64,000 nucleotides of DNA. Source: Pectobacterium polonicum. GTDB lineage: Bacteria > Pseudomonadota > Gammaproteobacteria > Enterobacterales > Enterobacteriaceae. Positions 37,094 to 49,478 of this stretch are shown here, piece after piece. Each line of letters opens with the position of its first letter. The stretch's first letter is position 1. The stretch is from NCBI RefSeq assembly GCF_005497185.1, contig NZ_RJTN01000004.1, positions 186,001 to 250,000 of the forward strand. Reading direction: 5' to 3'. Position numbers and translations under genes: made by a program. Below the pieces are notes generated by a model. That model was not told the origin of the DNA and made no database searches. It saw only the letters and a program-made list of their open reading frames with translations.

Positions 37094-37149
37094 ATCTTCA
37101 CGCCCGCATAAAAATGCAACGAAAATACCGCTGCAAAGATAGCAATTTC

Positions 37150-38115
37150 CTAATAGCGACTCGCCCGATCCAACAGCTCAATATCTTCTGCTGGCAGCAC
37201 CAGCCGCGTGGCACTCGCCAATTCGGCGACCTGTTCCAGCGACGTCGCACTGGCGATCGGGGCTGTAATACTCGGACGTGCGATCAGCCAGGCCAGCGCG
37301 ACCTGCGATGGCGTCGTTTGATGCGCATTCGCCACGCTATCCAGCGCTTCCAAAATAGTGCGGCCACGCTCGTTCAGGTATTTTTCCACTACGCCCTGCC
37401 CGCGTGCGCTTTTCGACGCATCCTTCGGCTGACGATACTTGCCTGACAGAAACCCGCTGGCCAGCGAATAGTAGCTAATAACGCCAACCCCTTGCTCACG
37501 CACCAGCGGCTCTAGCGCGGCCTCATAACCCTGCCGATCGTACAAATTGTATTCCGGTTGCAGGGTTTCATACCGTGCCAGATGGTTGGTTTTGCTGACT
37601 TTCAGCGCTTCAGCCAGACGCGTTGCGCTGTAGTTGGACGCGCCAATCGCGCGTACCTTACCCTCTTTAATCAGCGTATCAAACGCGGCCAGCGTTTCTT
37701 CCAACGGCGTTTCTTTGTCGTCAGTATGTGCCTGATAGAGATCGATGTAGTCGGTTTGCAAGCGCTGTAATGAGGCCTCGACCGCCTGTCGAATATAGCT
37801 AGCAGACAGCCCTTTCTTACCCTCGCCCAACTCCATGCCGACTTTGGTGGCAATAATCACCTTGTCACGCTGGCCGCTTTTTTTCAGCCAGTCGCCGATG
37901 ATGGTTTCAGATTCACCGCCCTGATTACCGGGTGCCCAGCGCGAATAAACATCGGCGGTATCAATGAAATTCAGCCCGTGCGCCAACAGCGCATCCAGCA
38001 GGCTGAACGACGTCGATTCGTCAACCGTCCAGCCAAAGACATTACCGCCGAAAGAAAAAGGTGGAACCACGATCCCAGAACGTCCAAGCTCACGTGTGGT
38101 ATCTGATACTGACAT
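37150..38115 (-). CDS. Aldo/keto reductase
   Basis: A 321-residue NADPH-dependent TIM-barrel oxidoreductase. The catalytic tetrad is seen as Asp and Tyr in FIDTADVYSRW, Lys in IIATKVGM and His in LYQAHTDDKETP. The nucleotide-binding end is IASATSLEQVAEL. The start at MSVSDTTRELG is fixed by an AGGAGAG ribosome site; a GTG two codons earlier lacks one. Its substrate cannot be told from sequence. It stands alone, with repeats on both sides. Confidence 0.9.
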   Translation of the reverse strand: MSVSDTTRELGRSGIVVPPFSFGGNVFGWTVDESTSFSLLDALLAHGLNFIDTADVYSRWAPGNQGGESETIIGDWLKKSGQRDKVIIATKVGMELGEGKKGLSASYIRQAVEASLQRLQTDYIDLYQAHTDDKETPLEETLAAFDTLIKEGKVRAIGASNYSATRLAEALKVSKTNHLARYETLQPEYNLYDRQGYEAALEPLVREQGVGVISYYSLASGFLSGKYRQPKDASKSARGQGVVEKYLNERGRTILEALDSVANAHQTTPSQVALAWLIARPSITAPIASATSLEQVAELASATRLVLPAEDIELLDRASRY

Positions 38116-38199
38116 AATCACTCTCCTTTTGAATCATGCAGAAAACATCATAAACAGACTCGCCAATCGGCAATGCAAAGCGTGGCGGAGCAAATTTCT

Positions 38200-38279
38200 C
38201 TACCCTAAATAATTCGAGTTTCAGGACAAAACGTTAGCGTTTTGAACAACGCACATGCAACCTGAAGTATGACGGGTAT
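38200..38279 (+). repeat. Family 1 repeat, minimal copy (80 bp)
   Basis: TACCCTAAATAATTCGAGTT, then GCGTTTTGAACAACGC and finally CTGAAGTATGACGGGTAT. It is the smallest form, with internal modules deleted. It lies 170 bp upstream of nupC; the intervening DNA shows no gene. Confidence 0.85.
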
Positions 38280-38450
38280 GTGGAATAAGAATAATGAATG
38301 AACAGAAAGACCCAAATAACGAGACGTAGCATTTAGTTTAGATAAAATCCCAAGGTATAATTGTTTTTTTGCGTTCTTCCTCTCATTTTTAGTGCACGCG
38401 TTACATAAAATGACGTGGAAAATTTGGCCTGCCTCATATTCGGAGCACAC

Positions 38451-39647
38451 ATGTCCTTGTCCCATATCGCGCAATTTGTTCTGGCGCTGGTTGTTGTTAC
38501 GGCGCTGTCGCTACTCGTCTGCCGCGATCGTAAAAGCATTCGTATTCGTTTTATTATTCAGCTACTCGTCATCGAAATTCTGCTCGCCTATTTCTTCCTG
38601 TACTCAAACGTTGGGTTAGGTGTGGTCAAAGGGTTCGCAGCAGTCTTCGACAAATTACTCGGATTTGCAGGCCAGGGGACGGACTTCGTATTCGGTGACA
38701 TGGTGAATAGTGAGAAGAACCTGATTTCCTTCTTCTTCAAAGTACTCTGCCCTATCGTCTTCATTTCTGCGCTGATCGGTATTCTGCAATACATTAAAGT
38801 GCTGCCAATCATCATCCGCGCCATTGGTACAGTGCTGTCCAAAGTGAACGGTATGGGCAAGCTGGAATCCTTTAACGCAGTCAGTTCACTGATTCTTGGT
38901 CAGTCCGAAAACTTCATTGCCTATAAAGATATTCTGGGCAAGATGTCTGAAAAACGCATGTACACCATGGCCGCTACCGCGATGTCCACCGTGTCGATGT
39001 CCATCGTCGGTGCGTATATGTCTATGCTGGATGCCAAATTCGTTGTTGCTGCGCTGATTCTGAACATGTTCAGTACCTTCATCGTGCTGTCGCTGATTAA
39101 CCCTTACAAAGTCGGTGAAGAGCCGGAATTGCAGTTGGGTAATCTGCATGAAAACCAGAGCTTCTTTGAAATGCTGGGCGAATACATTCTGGCAGGCTTT
39201 AAAGTTGCCGTGATCGTGGCAGCCATGTTGATTGGTTTCATTGCACTGATTGCCGCAGTCAACGCGATTTTCAGCGCCATTTTTGGCATCAGCTTCCAGG
39301 AAGTCCTTGGCTACGCGTTCTACCCGTTCGCCTGGATCATGGGTATCCCGTCTCATGAAGCGCTTCAGGTTGGTAGTATCATGGCAACCAAACTGGTTTC
39401 TAACGAATTTGTCGCGATGCTGGAACTGCAAAAAGTGGCAGGCGAGCTGTCTCCACGCAGCGTGGGTATCTTGTCTGTGTTCCTGGTGTCCTTCGCCAAT
39501 TTCTCGTCTATCGGTATTATTGCGGGCGCGATTAAAGGCCTGAATGAGCAACAAGGTAACGTGGTTTCCCGTTTCGGCCTGAAGCTGGTTTACGGATCCA
39601 CGCTGGTGAGCATCCTTTCCGCGTCTATCGCGGGTCTGGTGCTGTAA
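38451..39647 (+). CDS. nupC: Nucleoside:H+ symporter NupC
   Basis: A 398-residue concentrative nucleoside transporter. It starts [20 protein letters not shown] after GGAG, with 12 in-frame upstream codons discarded. Core motifs [43 protein letters not shown] and [26 protein letters not shown] are nearly identical to E. coli NupC. It is a monocistronic inner-membrane protein with a strong terminator. NupG is unrelated and NupX is a less similar alternative. Confidence 0.94.
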   Translation: MSLSHIAQFVLALVVVTALSLLVCRDRKSIRIRFIIQLLVIEILLAYFFLYSNVGLGVVKGFAAVFDKLLGFAGQGTDFVFGDMVNSEKNLISFFFKVLCPIVFISALIGILQYIKVLPIIIRAIGTVLSKVNGMGKLESFNAVSSLILGQSENFIAYKDILGKMSEKRMYTMAATAMSTVSMSIVGAYMSMLDAKFVVAALILNMFSTFIVLSLINPYKVGEEPELQLGNLHENQSFFEMLGEYILAGFKVAVIVAAMLIGFIALIAAVNAIFSAIFGISFQEVLGYAFYPFAWIMGIPSHEALQVGSIMATKLVSNEFVAMLELQKVAGELSPRSVGILSVFLVSFANFSSIGIIAGAIKGLNEQQGNVVSRFGLKLVYGSTLVSILSASIAGLVL

Positions 39648-39679
39648 CCCTTCATCAGGTTATAAAATCCTTATCCCAG

Positions 39680-39710
39680 TCCGGCAGTCTTACACTGCCG
39701 GATTTTTTTT
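39680..39710 (+). terminator. Intrinsic terminator of nupC
   Basis: CCGGCAGT and ACTGCCGG pair around CTTAC, followed by ATTTTTTTT. Confidence 0.92.
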
Positions 39711-39816
39711 CCTACAAACCCTGACACATCTTCCATATTTCCTTCATTTTTGTCCGGCATCCCCTGTTTAAACTAGTAAAATACGGCCATTGGTCCAATA
39801 ACACGCTGAGTATGAC

Positions 39817-39851
39817 AGCTAACGCACATGCAGCGTGAAGTATGACGGGTA
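39817..39851 (+). repeat. Family 1 repeat, right-end fragment
   Basis: AGCTAACGCACATGCAGCG followed by TGAAGTATGACGGGTA is the right terminus only. It lies 43 bp upstream of the mdtA start, inside its leader. Confidence 0.7.
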
Positions 39852-39893
39852 GATCGTGCTTCCCGCGCAACCTGGAGAGAGTAATCCACCACT

Positions 39894-41126
39894 ATGAATG
39901 CTAAACGTATCCGAGGCCTGCTGGTACTTGCTGCTGTTATTGCTATTGCCGTACTGATCTGGCGCCACTTTACCCAGACACCGCCTACTGCCCCCGGCAA
40001 AAGTGAACAGCACGCCGCCCGTACGTCAAATTCGGGTAGCAGCAGTGGTGGTGGGCGTAGAGCGGCCATGCGCACGCTGGCTCCCGTACAGGCTGCGCTG
40101 ACGCAATCCGCCTCCGTACCTTATTATCTCTCCGGTTTAGGCACCGTAACGGCGGCCAACACCGTGACGCTACGCAGCCGGGTGAACGGGCAACTGATGG
40201 CACTTCACTTTCAGGAGGGACAACAGGTTAAGGCGGGCGATCTGCTGGCAGAAATCGACCCCCGTCCGTTTCAGGTTGAACTGACGCAGGCACAGGGGCA
40301 GTTGGCAAAAGATCGGGCCGTACTGGCTAACGCTCAGCAGGATTTAGCACGCTATCAGCAACTGGTGAAAACCAACCTGATCTCCCGTCAGGAACTGGAT
40401 ACGCAGATCGCCGCCGTGCGTCAGGCGGAAGGCACATTAAAAGCCGATGACGGTGCCGTAGCCAGCGCACAGCTCCAGTTGGATTACAGCAAAATTACCG
40501 CCCCTATCAGCGGTCGGATCGGTTTAAAACAGGTCGATGTGGGGAATTACATCACCAGCGGCGACACCAATGGCATTGTCGTGATTACACAGACGTACCC
40601 TATCGATGTCGTCTTTACCGTACCGGAAGCGGAAATTTCCACCATCATTAGCGCGCAGAAATCAGGTCAGCCGCCCGTGGTAGAAGCCTGGGATCGCGCC
40701 AATCAGAAGAAACTCTCGCAGGGTAGCCTGCTCAGTATGGATAACCAGATCGACACCACCACGGGTACGATCAAGCTCAAGGCGCGTTTTGACAATCTGG
40801 ATGATGCCCTGTTCCCGAATCAGTTTGTGAATATCCGCATGAAGGTCGATACGCTGCAAAACGCCGTCGTCGCCCCCTCCGCTGCGGTACAAATGGGCAA
40901 TGAAGGCCGCTTCGTCTGGATTTTGAATGATAAGAACGAGGTCAGTAAGCGTCAGGTCACAACCAGCATTCAGTACGGCCAGTTGGTCGTAGTCACTGCC
41001 GGACTGGATGCCGACGTTAAGGTTGTCACTGACGGCATCGACCGTCTGACTGAAGGAACCAAAGTGGAAGTCGTTCCCTCTACGCTAACGGAGAAAACAC
41101 CTGCCATCACTGGGGAGAAATCCTGA
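39894..41126 (+). CDS. mdtA: RND efflux periplasmic adaptor MdtA
   Basis: A 410-residue membrane-fusion protein with an N-terminal membrane anchor ([16 protein letters not shown]), a Ser/Gly-rich linker ([12 protein letters not shown]), a lipoyl half-motif ([30 protein letters not shown]), a coiled-coil hairpin (about 125-190) and a beta-barrel domain ([15 protein letters not shown]...). It links MdtBC to an outer-membrane TolC-like channel. The stop overlaps the mdtB ATG. A distant GGAGAGA lies 13 bp upstream. The operon is normally BaeR-activated. Confidence 0.95.
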   Translation: MNAKRIRGLLVLAAVIAIAVLIWRHFTQTPPTAPGKSEQHAARTSNSGSSSGGGRRAAMRTLAPVQAALTQSASVPYYLSGLGTVTAANTVTLRSRVNGQLMALHFQEGQQVKAGDLLAEIDPRPFQVELTQAQGQLAKDRAVLANAQQDLARYQQLVKTNLISRQELDTQIAAVRQAEGTLKADDGAVASAQLQLDYSKITAPISGRIGLKQVDVGNYITSGDTNGIVVITQTYPIDVVFTVPEAEISTIISAQKSGQPPVVEAWDRANQKKLSQGSLLSMDNQIDTTTGTIKLKARFDNLDDALFPNQFVNIRMKVDTLQNAVVAPSAAVQMGNEGRFVWILNDKNEVSKRQVTTSIQYGQLVVVTAGLDADVKVVTDGIDRLTEGTKVEVVPSTLTEKTPAITGEKS

Positions 41127-44100
41127 TGCAGGATACCGTTCCAGCCAGCGGCGGCGGGCCGTCACGCCTGTTTATTCTACGCCCCGTCGCGACTACGTTG
41201 TTGATGTTCGCCATTCTGTTGGCCGGTATCATTGGCTATCGGGCACTGCCCGTTTCCGCGCTGCCTGAGGTTGATTATCCGACGATTCAGGTTGTTACCC
41301 TGTATCCGGGGGCCAGCCCCGACGTGGTGACCTCGGCGATTACCGCGCCGCTGGAACGGCAGTTCGGCCAGATGTCCGGGCTAAAACAGATGTCGACACA
41401 GAGCGCAGGCGGCGCATCCGTCATCACGCTTCAGTTCCAGCTTGAGCTGTCGCTGGATGTCGCGGAGCAGGATGTACAGGCCGCCATTAATGCAGCCAGC
41501 AATCTGTTGCCAAGCGATCTGCCCTATCCACCCACTTACAGCAAAGTGAACCCGGCTGACCCGCCAATTATGACGCTAGCCGTCACCTCCACCGCGATGT
41601 CGATGACGCAAGTGCAGGACATAGTGGACAACCGGATCGCGCAAAAAATTTCGCAGGTCGCTGGTGTCGGGCTGGTGTCGTTAGCCGGTGGCCAACGGCC
41701 CGCCGTGCGGGTAAGGCTAAACGCGCCGGCGCTGGCGGCTTACGGCCTGACCAGCGAAACCATTCGCACCGCGATTACCGCCGCCAACGTGAATTCCGCC
41801 AAGGGGAGTCTGGATGGTCCGACACGCTCAGTGACGCTCTCCGCCAACGACCAGATGAAATCTGTTGATGATTACCGCAAGCTGATTGTTGCATGGAAAA
41901 ACGGCGCACCGGTAAGGCTTCAGGATGTCGCCACGATTGAGCAAGCCGCCGAGAATATTCATCTCGGTGCCTGGGCGAATCGGCAGCAGGCAATCATTAT
42001 CAACGTTCAGCGCCAGCCAGGTGCCAACGTCATCACGACCACGGACAGCATTAACAAGATGCTGCCCGCGTTAAAAGCTAGCCTGCCAAACGCCGTCGAG
42101 GTCACCACGCTGACCGACCGCACCACCAGCATTCGCGCCTCCGTAAAAGACGTCCAGTTCGAGTTACTGCTGGCTATCGCACTGGTTGTGATGGTGATTT
42201 ACCTGTTTTTGCGTAACGCCGTTGCCACACTGATCCCGAGCATCGCCGTGCCGCTGTCGCTGATCGGCACCTTTGCCGCCATGTATTTCCTCGGTTTTTC
42301 TATCAATAACCTGACGTTAATGGCGCTCACTATCGCTACTGGCTTCGTGGTAGATGATGCCATTGTGGTGATCGAAAACATCGCCCGATATATCGAAAAA
42401 GGGGAAAAACCGCTTAACGCCGCGCTGAAAGGGGCGGGAGAAATCGGCTTCACCATTATTTCCCTGACCTTCTCACTCATCGCCGTACTGATCCCGCTGC
42501 TGTTTATGGGTGATATCGTCGGACGCTTGTTCCGCGAGTTTGCCGTGACGCTAGCGGTATCGATTCTGATTTCTGCCGTCGTGTCGCTCACGCTCACCCC
42601 GATGATGTGCGCACGGATGCTGAGCCATCAGTCGCTGAGTAAACAGAACCGTTTTACGCGTGCCAGCGAGCGTTTCTTCACCCGTCTGATCAATGTCTAC
42701 GGCGTCTGGCTACGCAAAGTACTCAATCATCCGTGGCTAACGCTCAGCGTCGCACTGGGTACGCTGTTGCTCACTATCCTGCTCTATATCTGGATTCCGA
42801 AGGGTTTCTTCCCGCTACAGGATAACGGCATTATTCAGGGTACAGTACAGGCACCGCAGACGGTTTCGTTCAGCAATATGGCTGACCGCCAACAGCGCGT
42901 CGCGTCCATTATCATGAAGGACCCTGCGGTAGAGAGCGTTTCCTCGTATGTCGGCGTCGATGGGACGAATGCTGCGCTGAACAGCGGTCGACTGCAAATC
43001 AACCTGAAACCGCTCAGTGAACGTAGTGAGCGTATTCAGGCGATCATCAGTCGCCTGCAACAGCAAACTGCCCAGATTCCCGGTATTCAACTGTATCTGC
43101 AACCGGTGCAGGATCTCACCATCGACACCCAGATTAGCCGCACGCAATATCAGTTTACGTTGCAGGCAATGTCGCTGGATGAACTGAGCGTCTGGGTGCC
43201 GAAGCTGATGACCGAACTGAAAAAGCTACCGCAGCTAGAGGATGTCAGCAGCGACTGGCAAGACGGTGCCGCAGTCGCCTACGTCAACGTGAACCGCGAC
43301 AGCGCCAGCCGTCTGGGCATCACCATGTCTCAGGTCGATAGCGCGCTGTACAATGCCTTTGGTCAGCGACTGGTTTCCACCATCTATACGCAGGCCAGCC
43401 AGTACCGCGTGGTGCTGGAACACGATACGACCAACAACACTGGTCTGGACGCATTGAACGACGTGCGCCTCATCAGCAGCGACGGCGGCACAATTCCACT
43501 CAGCAGCATCGCCACGATTGAAGAGCGTCAGGGACCGCTGGCGATCAACCATATCGACCAGTTCCCCTCGACGACGATCTCTTTCAACGTCGCCAGCGGC
43601 TATGCTCTAGGCGAAGCGGTTGATGCCATCACGCTGGCTGAACAACAGCTGAATCTGCCCGCGGATATCACCACTCGTTTTCAGGGCAGTACGCTGGCGT
43701 TCCAGTCGGCGCTGAGCAGCACCGTGTGGCTCATCGTGGCGGCGATTGTTGCGATGTACATTGTGCTCGGCGTGCTGTACGAAAGCTTTATTCATCCGAT
43801 CACCATCTTGTCTACACTGCCAACGGCGGGCGTCGGTGCGCTGCTGGCGCTCATGATGGCGGGGAATGAGCTGGATGTGATCGCCATTATCGGGATCATC
43901 TTGCTCATCGGGATCGTGAAGAAAAACGCCATCATGATGATCGACTTCGCGCTAGCGGCGGAGCGAGAACAGGAGATGACACCGTATGACGCCATTTATC
44001 AGGCCTGTCTGCTGCGTTTTCGACCGATTCTGATGACCACGATGGCCGCCCTACTCAGTGCGTTACCGTTGATGCTGAGCACTGGCGTCGGCGCGGAACT

Positions 44101-44248
44101 GCGTCAGCCGCTAGGAGTCTGTATGGTCGGTGGCCTGATCATGAGCCAGATTCTGACGCTGTTTACCACACCGGTAATTTACCTGCTGTTTGACCGTCTG
44201 GCGGCGCGCTTTCGTCGTGCACCGCGTCAGGAGGAAGAAATCGAGTGA
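41126..44248 (+). CDS. mdtB: RND efflux pump subunit MdtB
   Basis: A 1040-residue inner-membrane RND transporter with 12 spans and two large periplasmic loops. Motifs include [19 protein letters not shown] at the N-terminus, the TM4 proton-relay [21 protein letters not shown] and [20 protein letters not shown]. MdtB forms a heterotrimer with MdtC; both are encoded in one translationally coupled set (ATGA-type overlap at mdtA, GTGA at mdtC). Novobiocin and bile salts are E. coli substrates. Confidence 0.95.
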   Translation: MQDTVPASGGGPSRLFILRPVATTLLMFAILLAGIIGYRALPVSALPEVDYPTIQVVTLYPGASPDVVTSAITAPLERQFGQMSGLKQMSTQSAGGASVITLQFQLELSLDVAEQDVQAAINAASNLLPSDLPYPPTYSKVNPADPPIMTLAVTSTAMSMTQVQDIVDNRIAQKISQVAGVGLVSLAGGQRPAVRVRLNAPALAAYGLTSETIRTAITAANVNSAKGSLDGPTRSVTLSANDQMKSVDDYRKLIVAWKNGAPVRLQDVATIEQAAENIHLGAWANRQQAIIINVQRQPGANVITTTDSINKMLPALKASLPNAVEVTTLTDRTTSIRASVKDVQFELLLAIALVVMVIYLFLRNAVATLIPSIAVPLSLIGTFAAMYFLGFSINNLTLMALTIATGFVVDDAIVVIENIARYIEKGEKPLNAALKGAGEIGFTIISLTFSLIAVLIPLLFMGDIVGRLFREFAVTLAVSILISAVVSLTLTPMMCARMLSHQSLSKQNRFTRASERFFTRLINVYGVWLRKVLNHPWLTLSVALGTLLLTILLYIWIPKGFFPLQDNGIIQGTVQAPQTVSFSNMADRQQRVASIIMKDPAVESVSSYVGVDGTNAALNSGRLQINLKPLSERSERIQAIISRLQQQTAQIPGIQLYLQPVQDLTIDTQISRTQYQFTLQAMSLDELSVWVPKLMTELKKLPQLEDVSSDWQDGAAVAYVNVNRDSASRLGITMSQVDSALYNAFGQRLVSTIYTQASQYRVVLEHDTTNNTGLDALNDVRLISSDGGTIPLSSIATIEERQGPLAINHIDQFPSTTISFNVASGYALGEAVDAITLAEQQLNLPADITTRFQGSTLAFQSALSSTVWLIVAAIVAMYIVLGVLYESFIHPITILSTLPTAGVGALLALMMAGNELDVIAIIGIILLIGIVKKNAIMMIDFALAAEREQEMTPYDAIYQACLLRFRPILMTTMAALLSALPLMLSTGVGAELRQPLGVCMVGGLIMSQILTLFTTPVIYLLFDRLAARFRRAPRQEEEIE

Positions 44249-47200
44249 AGTTCTTCGCCCTGTTCATCCACCGCCCCGTCGCCACCCTGCTGTTGACGTT
44301 GGCCATCGCGCTCTGTGGCGTATTAGGTTTCCGCCTGTTGCCCGTATCCCCGCTGCCACAGGTGGATTTCCCGGTGATCTCGGTCAGCGCCTCACTGCCC
44401 GGCGCATCACCGGAAACCATGGCCTCTGCCGTCGCGACGCCGCTGGAACGTGCGCTCGGCAGGATCGCGGGCGTCAACGAAATGACGTCCACCAGCTCAC
44501 TCGGCAGTACGCGCGTCATTCTGGTGTTTAACCTCGACAGGGATATCAACGGCGCGGCGCGTGATGTTCAGGCGGCCATCAACGCCGCGCAGAACCTGCT
44601 GCCGTCCGGTATGTCCAACCGCCCGACTTACCGTAAGGTCAACCCATCCGACGCACCGATCATGATTCTGACGCTGACCTCGGACACCTACAGCCAGGGT
44701 CAACTGTACGATTTCGCGTCCACCCAGTTGTCACAGAAAATCTCTCAGATGGAAGGCGTTGGCGATGTCTCCATCGGCGGAAGTTCGCTCCCCGCCGTGC
44801 GCGTGGCACTGAATCCGGTGGCGTTATTTAACCAAGGCATTTCCCTGGATGACGTACGACAGACCATCGCACAGGCAAATGTGCGCCGACCGCTGGGGAA
44901 TGTGGAAAACAGTCAGAAAAGTTGGCAGATACAAACCAACGATGAGCTCAAAACTGCCGATGCTTACGCACCGCTGATTATCCACTACAACAACGGCGCC
45001 GCCGTTCGCCTGAGCGACGTCGCCACGGTGGAAGATTCCGTGCAAAACGCGCGCAATGCAGGGATGGCGAACGCGAAGCCTGCCATTCTGGTGATGATTC
45101 GCCGCGCGCCGGATGCCAACATTATCACCACGGTAGACAACATCCGTGCCGCAATGCCGGAACTGCGCGCCAGCCTGCCTGCCGAAATACAGTTGGATGT
45201 CGCACAGGATCGTTCCCCCACTATTCGCGCCTCGCTGGCGGAAGTGGAGCAATCACTGATTATCGCCGTCGCACTGGTGATTCTGGTCGTCTTCCTGTTC
45301 TTACGCTCCGGGCGGGCAACCGCTATTCCGGCACTAGCCGTTCCCGTGTCACTCATTGGCACCTTTGCTGCCATGTACCTGTGCGGCTTCAGCCTGAATA
45401 ACCTGTCGTTGATGGCGCTCACCATTGCTACGGGTTTCGTGGTGGATGATGCCATCGTGGTATTGGAAAATATTTCCCGCCACATCGAAGCGGGCATGAA
45501 GCCGCTCCAGGCATCGCTTCAGGGGGTGAGAGAAGTGGGGTTCACCGTTTTATCGATGAGTCTGTCGCTGGTGGCGGTGTTCATCCCGCTGCTGTTGATG
45601 GACGGCCTGCCGGGGCGACTATTCCGTGAATTCGCCGTGACGCTGTCAGTGGCGATCATGATTTCCCTGCTGATCTCGCTCACGCTAACCCCCATGCTGT
45701 GCGCACGACTGCTACGTGCCGTGCCCAAACGCAGCCAGCCACGCACACGGGGTTTTAACCGTGTATTGCTCGCCATGCAACAAGGCTACGGGCGATCGCT
45801 GAAGTGGGTGCTCAACCATGCACGCTGGGTTTTGTTGCTCTTGCTGGGAACCATCGCACTTAACGTCTGGCTGTACATCAGTATTCCGAAGACTTTTTTC
45901 CCGGAACAGGATACGGGCAGGCTGATGGGCTTTATTCAGGCCGACCAGAGTATTTCTTTTCAGGCCATGACGGTGAAGCTCCAGAATTTCATGACCATTG
46001 TCAGCAGCGATCCTGCGGTGGATAACGTGAACGGGTTTACGGGGGGATCGCGCACCAACAGCGGCTCGATGTTTATTTCGCTTAAGCCGCTATCCGAGCG
46101 CGATGTATCGGCACAGCAGGTCATTAGTCGTCTGCGCGTCAAGCTGGCAAAAGAACCCGGTGCCAATCTGTTTTTAATGCCGGTGCAGGATATCCGTATC
46201 GGCGGGCGGGAATCGAGCGCCGGGTATCAGTACACGCTGCTGTCTGATGATTTGAGCGAACTGCGTACCTGGGAGCCAAAGATCCGTGCCGCTTTCAGTA
46301 AACTGCCTGAACTGGCCGATGTGAACTCCGATCAGCAGGATAAAGGTGCAGAAATGGCGTTAACCTACGATCGTGATGCGATGGCACAGTTGGGCATCAA
46401 CGTCTCTGCCGCTAATGCATTGCTTAATAATGCCTTCGGCCAGCGTCAGATTTCGACCATTTATCAGCCGTTAAACCAGTACAAGGTCGTGATGGAAGTC
46501 GACGACGCCTACACGCAGGATGTCAGTTCACTGAACAAGATGTTCGTCATCAATAACGAAGGTAAACCCATCCCACTTTCTTATTTCGCCAGTTGGAAGC
46601 CGATCAACGCGCCGCTGTCGGTAAACCATCAGGGGCTATCTGCCGCTTCAACCATCTCTTTTAACCTGCCAGAAGGCACCGATCTTTCCACGGCGACGGC
46701 GGCGGTAGAAAGAACCATGACGTCACTGGGTGTGCCGTCCTCGGTACGCGGTCAGTTCTCCGGTACGGCGCAGGCGTTCCAGCAATCACAGTCTTCCCAG
46801 CTGTTGCTGATTCTGGCGGCGATTATCACGGTGTATATCGTGCTGGGCGTGCTGTATGAAAGCTATGTGCATCCACTGACGATTCTGTCTACCCTGCCCT
46901 CTGCGGGCGTAGGTGCACTACTGGCGCTGGAGTGGTTTGGCGTACCGTTTAGTCTGGTGGCGCTGATTGGGATCATGCTATTGATTGGGATCGTGAAGAA
47001 GAACGCGATCATGATGGTGGATTTCGCGCTGGTGGCACAGCGCAGCGGCGGGTTGAGCGCACAGGACGCCATTTTTCAGGCCTGCCTGCTGCGTTTCCGC
47101 CCGATTATGATGACCACATTAGCCGCTTTGTTTGGCGCACTGCCGCTGGTGCTAACCAGCGGTGACGGTGCAGAGTTGCGTCAACCGCTCGGCATCACGA

Positions 47201-47325
47201 TTGTCGGCGGACTGGTGATGAGCCAGATCCTTACGCTGTATACCACTCCGGTGGTGTATCTGTTTTTCGACAAACTGAGGAATATTCGGCGCAAAGCCCC
47301 ACGAGAACTGGAAGCGAATTCCTAG
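44245..47325 (+). CDS. mdtC: RND efflux pump subunit MdtC
   Basis: A 1026-residue RND transporter, shorter than MdtB as in E. coli. The GTG start overlaps the mdtB stop (GTGA). It starts [26 protein letters not shown] and carries [21 protein letters not shown] and [20 protein letters not shown]. In E. coli mdtD follows at once; here a 745-bp gap with family 2 repeats intervenes. Confidence 0.95.
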   Translation: MKFFALFIHRPVATLLLTLAIALCGVLGFRLLPVSPLPQVDFPVISVSASLPGASPETMASAVATPLERALGRIAGVNEMTSTSSLGSTRVILVFNLDRDINGAARDVQAAINAAQNLLPSGMSNRPTYRKVNPSDAPIMILTLTSDTYSQGQLYDFASTQLSQKISQMEGVGDVSIGGSSLPAVRVALNPVALFNQGISLDDVRQTIAQANVRRPLGNVENSQKSWQIQTNDELKTADAYAPLIIHYNNGAAVRLSDVATVEDSVQNARNAGMANAKPAILVMIRRAPDANIITTVDNIRAAMPELRASLPAEIQLDVAQDRSPTIRASLAEVEQSLIIAVALVILVVFLFLRSGRATAIPALAVPVSLIGTFAAMYLCGFSLNNLSLMALTIATGFVVDDAIVVLENISRHIEAGMKPLQASLQGVREVGFTVLSMSLSLVAVFIPLLLMDGLPGRLFREFAVTLSVAIMISLLISLTLTPMLCARLLRAVPKRSQPRTRGFNRVLLAMQQGYGRSLKWVLNHARWVLLLLLGTIALNVWLYISIPKTFFPEQDTGRLMGFIQADQSISFQAMTVKLQNFMTIVSSDPAVDNVNGFTGGSRTNSGSMFISLKPLSERDVSAQQVISRLRVKLAKEPGANLFLMPVQDIRIGGRESSAGYQYTLLSDDLSELRTWEPKIRAAFSKLPELADVNSDQQDKGAEMALTYDRDAMAQLGINVSAANALLNNAFGQRQISTIYQPLNQYKVVMEVDDAYTQDVSSLNKMFVINNEGKPIPLSYFASWKPINAPLSVNHQGLSAASTISFNLPEGTDLSTATAAVERTMTSLGVPSSVRGQFSGTAQAFQQSQSSQLLLILAAIITVYIVLGVLYESYVHPLTILSTLPSAGVGALLALEWFGVPFSLVALIGIMLLIGIVKKNAIMMVDFALVAQRSGGLSAQDAIFQACLLRFRPIMMTTLAALFGALPLVLTSGDGAELRQPLGITIVGGLVMSQILTLYTTPVVYLFFDKLRNIRRKAPRELEANS

Positions 47326-47418
47326 TGCGAAAAAACTCTCGGATGAGCGGCAGGATTTGTCACTATCATAACTGGACATGAGTAACGATAAGACCTAATA
47401 ACATGTTATTTCTAGAGA

Positions 47419-47669
47419 GGTTTCGTGCGCTTAACGTTCACTGTTTTTCTAATAGCGCCCAGAACGCGCCCGACCAAGGGCGGCTCAATTGCCGTCGCCC
47501 TTGGAACCCTGGCTTTTGGCGCTAAATTGTACCGCTACGCGGTGCCTTCGCCGAAAGCCGTCTCTTTACGGGCCGCCAGTGCCGCGCCGGGAGCGCGTCA
47601 CTGTCTTTCGTGGCGTCCATGCCACTCACCCGTGAGCCAGCTTCCGTCTCAGTACAATTTTTTACGCCA
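47419..47669 (-). repeat. Family 2 repeat, copy C, inverted (251 bp)
   Basis: It begins GGTTTCGTGCGCTTAAC and ends AATTTTTTACGCCA, the reverse complement of the other copies' termini. Internal blocks read in reverse: CGACCAAGGGCGGC, TGGCTTTTGGCGC, CCGCTACGCGGTGCCTTCG and GTCTTTCGTGGCGTCCATG. The 105-codon plus-strand frame over it is repeat-derived. Confidence 0.8.
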
Positions 47670-47692
47670 GGAAAAAATGTTAAGCACACGAA
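47670..47692 (+). repeat. Family 2 right-end fragment
   Basis: An orphan end AAAAATGTTAAGCACACGAA directly abuts copy C, indicating a nested or deleted third insertion between copies C and D. Confidence 0.55.
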
Positions 47693-47734
47693 GTGACAGA
47701 AAAGAAATATATAGCTCGCAACGAACTCCCGCCT

Positions 47735-47982
47735 TGGCGTAAATGATGCTGAGGAGGAGATGATCTCTCGGATGAGCGGCAGGACGCCGCGAAAACCGCT
47801 GCCGCGTCGGGAACGCGTCAGCGGCGGTCCGAACAGGAGAGCATTGACGACGAAGGAACCGCGAAGCGGCATCATTTCCCGCCAAACAGCCTGGGTTCAC
47901 AGGGCGGCGGCGACTGAGCGCCCCTGTGTCGTGCGCATACGGAAAGCATGCAGAGAAAAACAAATGTTAAGCGCACGAAACC
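47735..47982 (+). repeat. Family 2 repeat, copy D (248 bp)
   Basis: It runs from TGGCGTAAATGATGC to GTTAAGCGCACGAAACC with GGATGAGCGGCAGGACGCCG, AACCGCTGCCGCGTCGGG, GGAACCGCGAAGCGGC and TTCCCGCCAAACAGCC. It ends 89 bp before mdtD. Confidence 0.8.
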
Positions 47983-48070
47983 TCGCCAAAAGAACAAGTT
48001 ACACAATCAGGTGTCGGCATATGTATTCACCAGCTATCCATCTATCACTTAATCAGGGGGAATCTTAAAC

Positions 48071-49471
48071 ATGATGAATTCCGCCTCTGTCCGCTGGCAG
48101 CTTTGGATTGTTGCCTTTGGCTTTTTTATGCAGACGCTGGATACCACCATCGTGAATACCGCATTGCCTTCAATGGCCGCGAGCCTGAATGAAAGCCCGC
48201 TGCATATGCATTCGGTGATTGTTTCCTATGTGCTGACCGTCGCGGTGATGTTGCCCGCCAGCGGCTGGCTGGCGGATCGTATCGGCGTGAAAAACATCTT
48301 TTTTGCCGCGATTCTACTGTTTACGCTGGGGTCGCTGCTGTGCGCCCGTTCAGAAACGTTGGATGAGCTGCTGCTCTCCCGCGTGATTCAAGGCATTGGC
48401 GGTGCGATGATGGTGCCGGTAGGACGTCTGACGGTGATGAAGATCGTCCCGCGCGATCAGTATATGGCGGCAATGACCTTCGTGACGCTGCCCGGCCAGA
48501 TCGGCCCATTACTGGGGCCCGCGCTCGGCGGTTTTCTGGTGGAATACGCCAGCTGGCACTGGATTTTCCTTATCAACCTGCCGGTTGGCATGATCGGCGC
48601 GCTGGCAACCTGGTTTCTGATGCCCAATTACACCATGCAAACTCAGCGTTTCGATGTCAGCGGTTTCTTCTGGCTTGCCGTCGGTATGGCGACGCTGACG
48701 CTGGCGCTGGACGGTAACCGCAGTCTCGGCATTCCGCCGATTGCCATTTTCGCGTTGATTGCCATCGGACTCATCGCGCTATTGAGCTACTGGCTGCACG
48801 CTCGTCACAACGAACGGGCGCTGTTCAATCTGCGTCTGTTCGACACCCATACTTTTTCTATTGGCCTGACAGGCGGACTTCTGGCACGCATCGGCAGCGG
48901 CATGTTACCGTTTATGACACCGCTATTTTTACAATTAGGAATGGGGTTTTCCCCGTTTCATGCCGGGCTGATGATGGTGCCAATGGTGCTAGGTAGCATG
49001 GGAATGAAGCGGATCGTGGTACAAATCGTCAACCGATTCGACTACCGCCGCGTGCTGATAGTCTCCACGCTGCTGCTGGCACTGATCACGGCGCTGTTTG
49101 CGCTGGTCGCACTGATGCAATGGATTTGGATGATCCCGATTGTGCTGTTCTTCCTCGGTACGGTGAATGCTATTCGCTTCTCCACCATGAACACGCTGAC
49201 GCTGAAAGATCTGCCTGATTCCCTCGCCAGCGGCGGAAATAGCCTGCTGTCGATGACCATGCAGCTATCCACCAGCCTGGGGGTGAGCATCGCGGGTATT
49301 CTCTTAGGCATGTTTTCTCAACCGCACATCGCAGCAGAAAGTGGGGCAACCCACACGGTATTTCTCTACACCTATCTTAGCATGGTCGTCATCATCGCTC
49401 TGCCAGCGTTGATTTTTAATCGTGTCCCACCTGACACCGTAAAACAGTCAACGCTACCGCGTAAATCGTGA
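48071..49471 (+). CDS. mdtD: MFS transporter MdtD
   Basis: A 466-residue 14-span-type major facilitator of the DHA2 class. [20 protein letters not shown], the motif A loop [13 protein letters not shown] and the antiporter motif [34 protein letters not shown] are present. In E. coli it belongs to the mdtABCD-baeSR operon. Here a preceding 745-bp repeat-filled gap separates it from mdtC, but it is tightly linked to baeS (7 bp). A GGGGGA ribosome site lies 10 bp upstream. The substrate is not established. Confidence 0.92.
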   Translation: MMNSASVRWQLWIVAFGFFMQTLDTTIVNTALPSMAASLNESPLHMHSVIVSYVLTVAVMLPASGWLADRIGVKNIFFAAILLFTLGSLLCARSETLDELLLSRVIQGIGGAMMVPVGRLTVMKIVPRDQYMAAMTFVTLPGQIGPLLGPALGGFLVEYASWHWIFLINLPVGMIGALATWFLMPNYTMQTQRFDVSGFFWLAVGMATLTLALDGNRSLGIPPIAIFALIAIGLIALLSYWLHARHNERALFNLRLFDTHTFSIGLTGGLLARIGSGMLPFMTPLFLQLGMGFSPFHAGLMMVPMVLGSMGMKRIVVQIVNRFDYRRVLIVSTLLLALITALFALVALMQWIWMIPIVLFFLGTVNAIRFSTMNTLTLKDLPDSLASGGNSLLSMTMQLSTSLGVSIAGILLGMFSQPHIAAESGATHTVFLYTYLSMVVIIALPALIFNRVPPDTVKQSTLPRKS

Positions 49472-49478
49472 GGTCGTT

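Noticed and set aside
39800-39893. BaeR-binding box upstream of mdtA
   Set aside because: No sequence resembling the E. coli BaeR box was seen; most of this stretch is a repeat end fragment.
47425-47742. 105-codon plus-strand frame after mdtC
   Set aside because: It is read through the inverted family 2 repeat; similar false frames occur in other copies.
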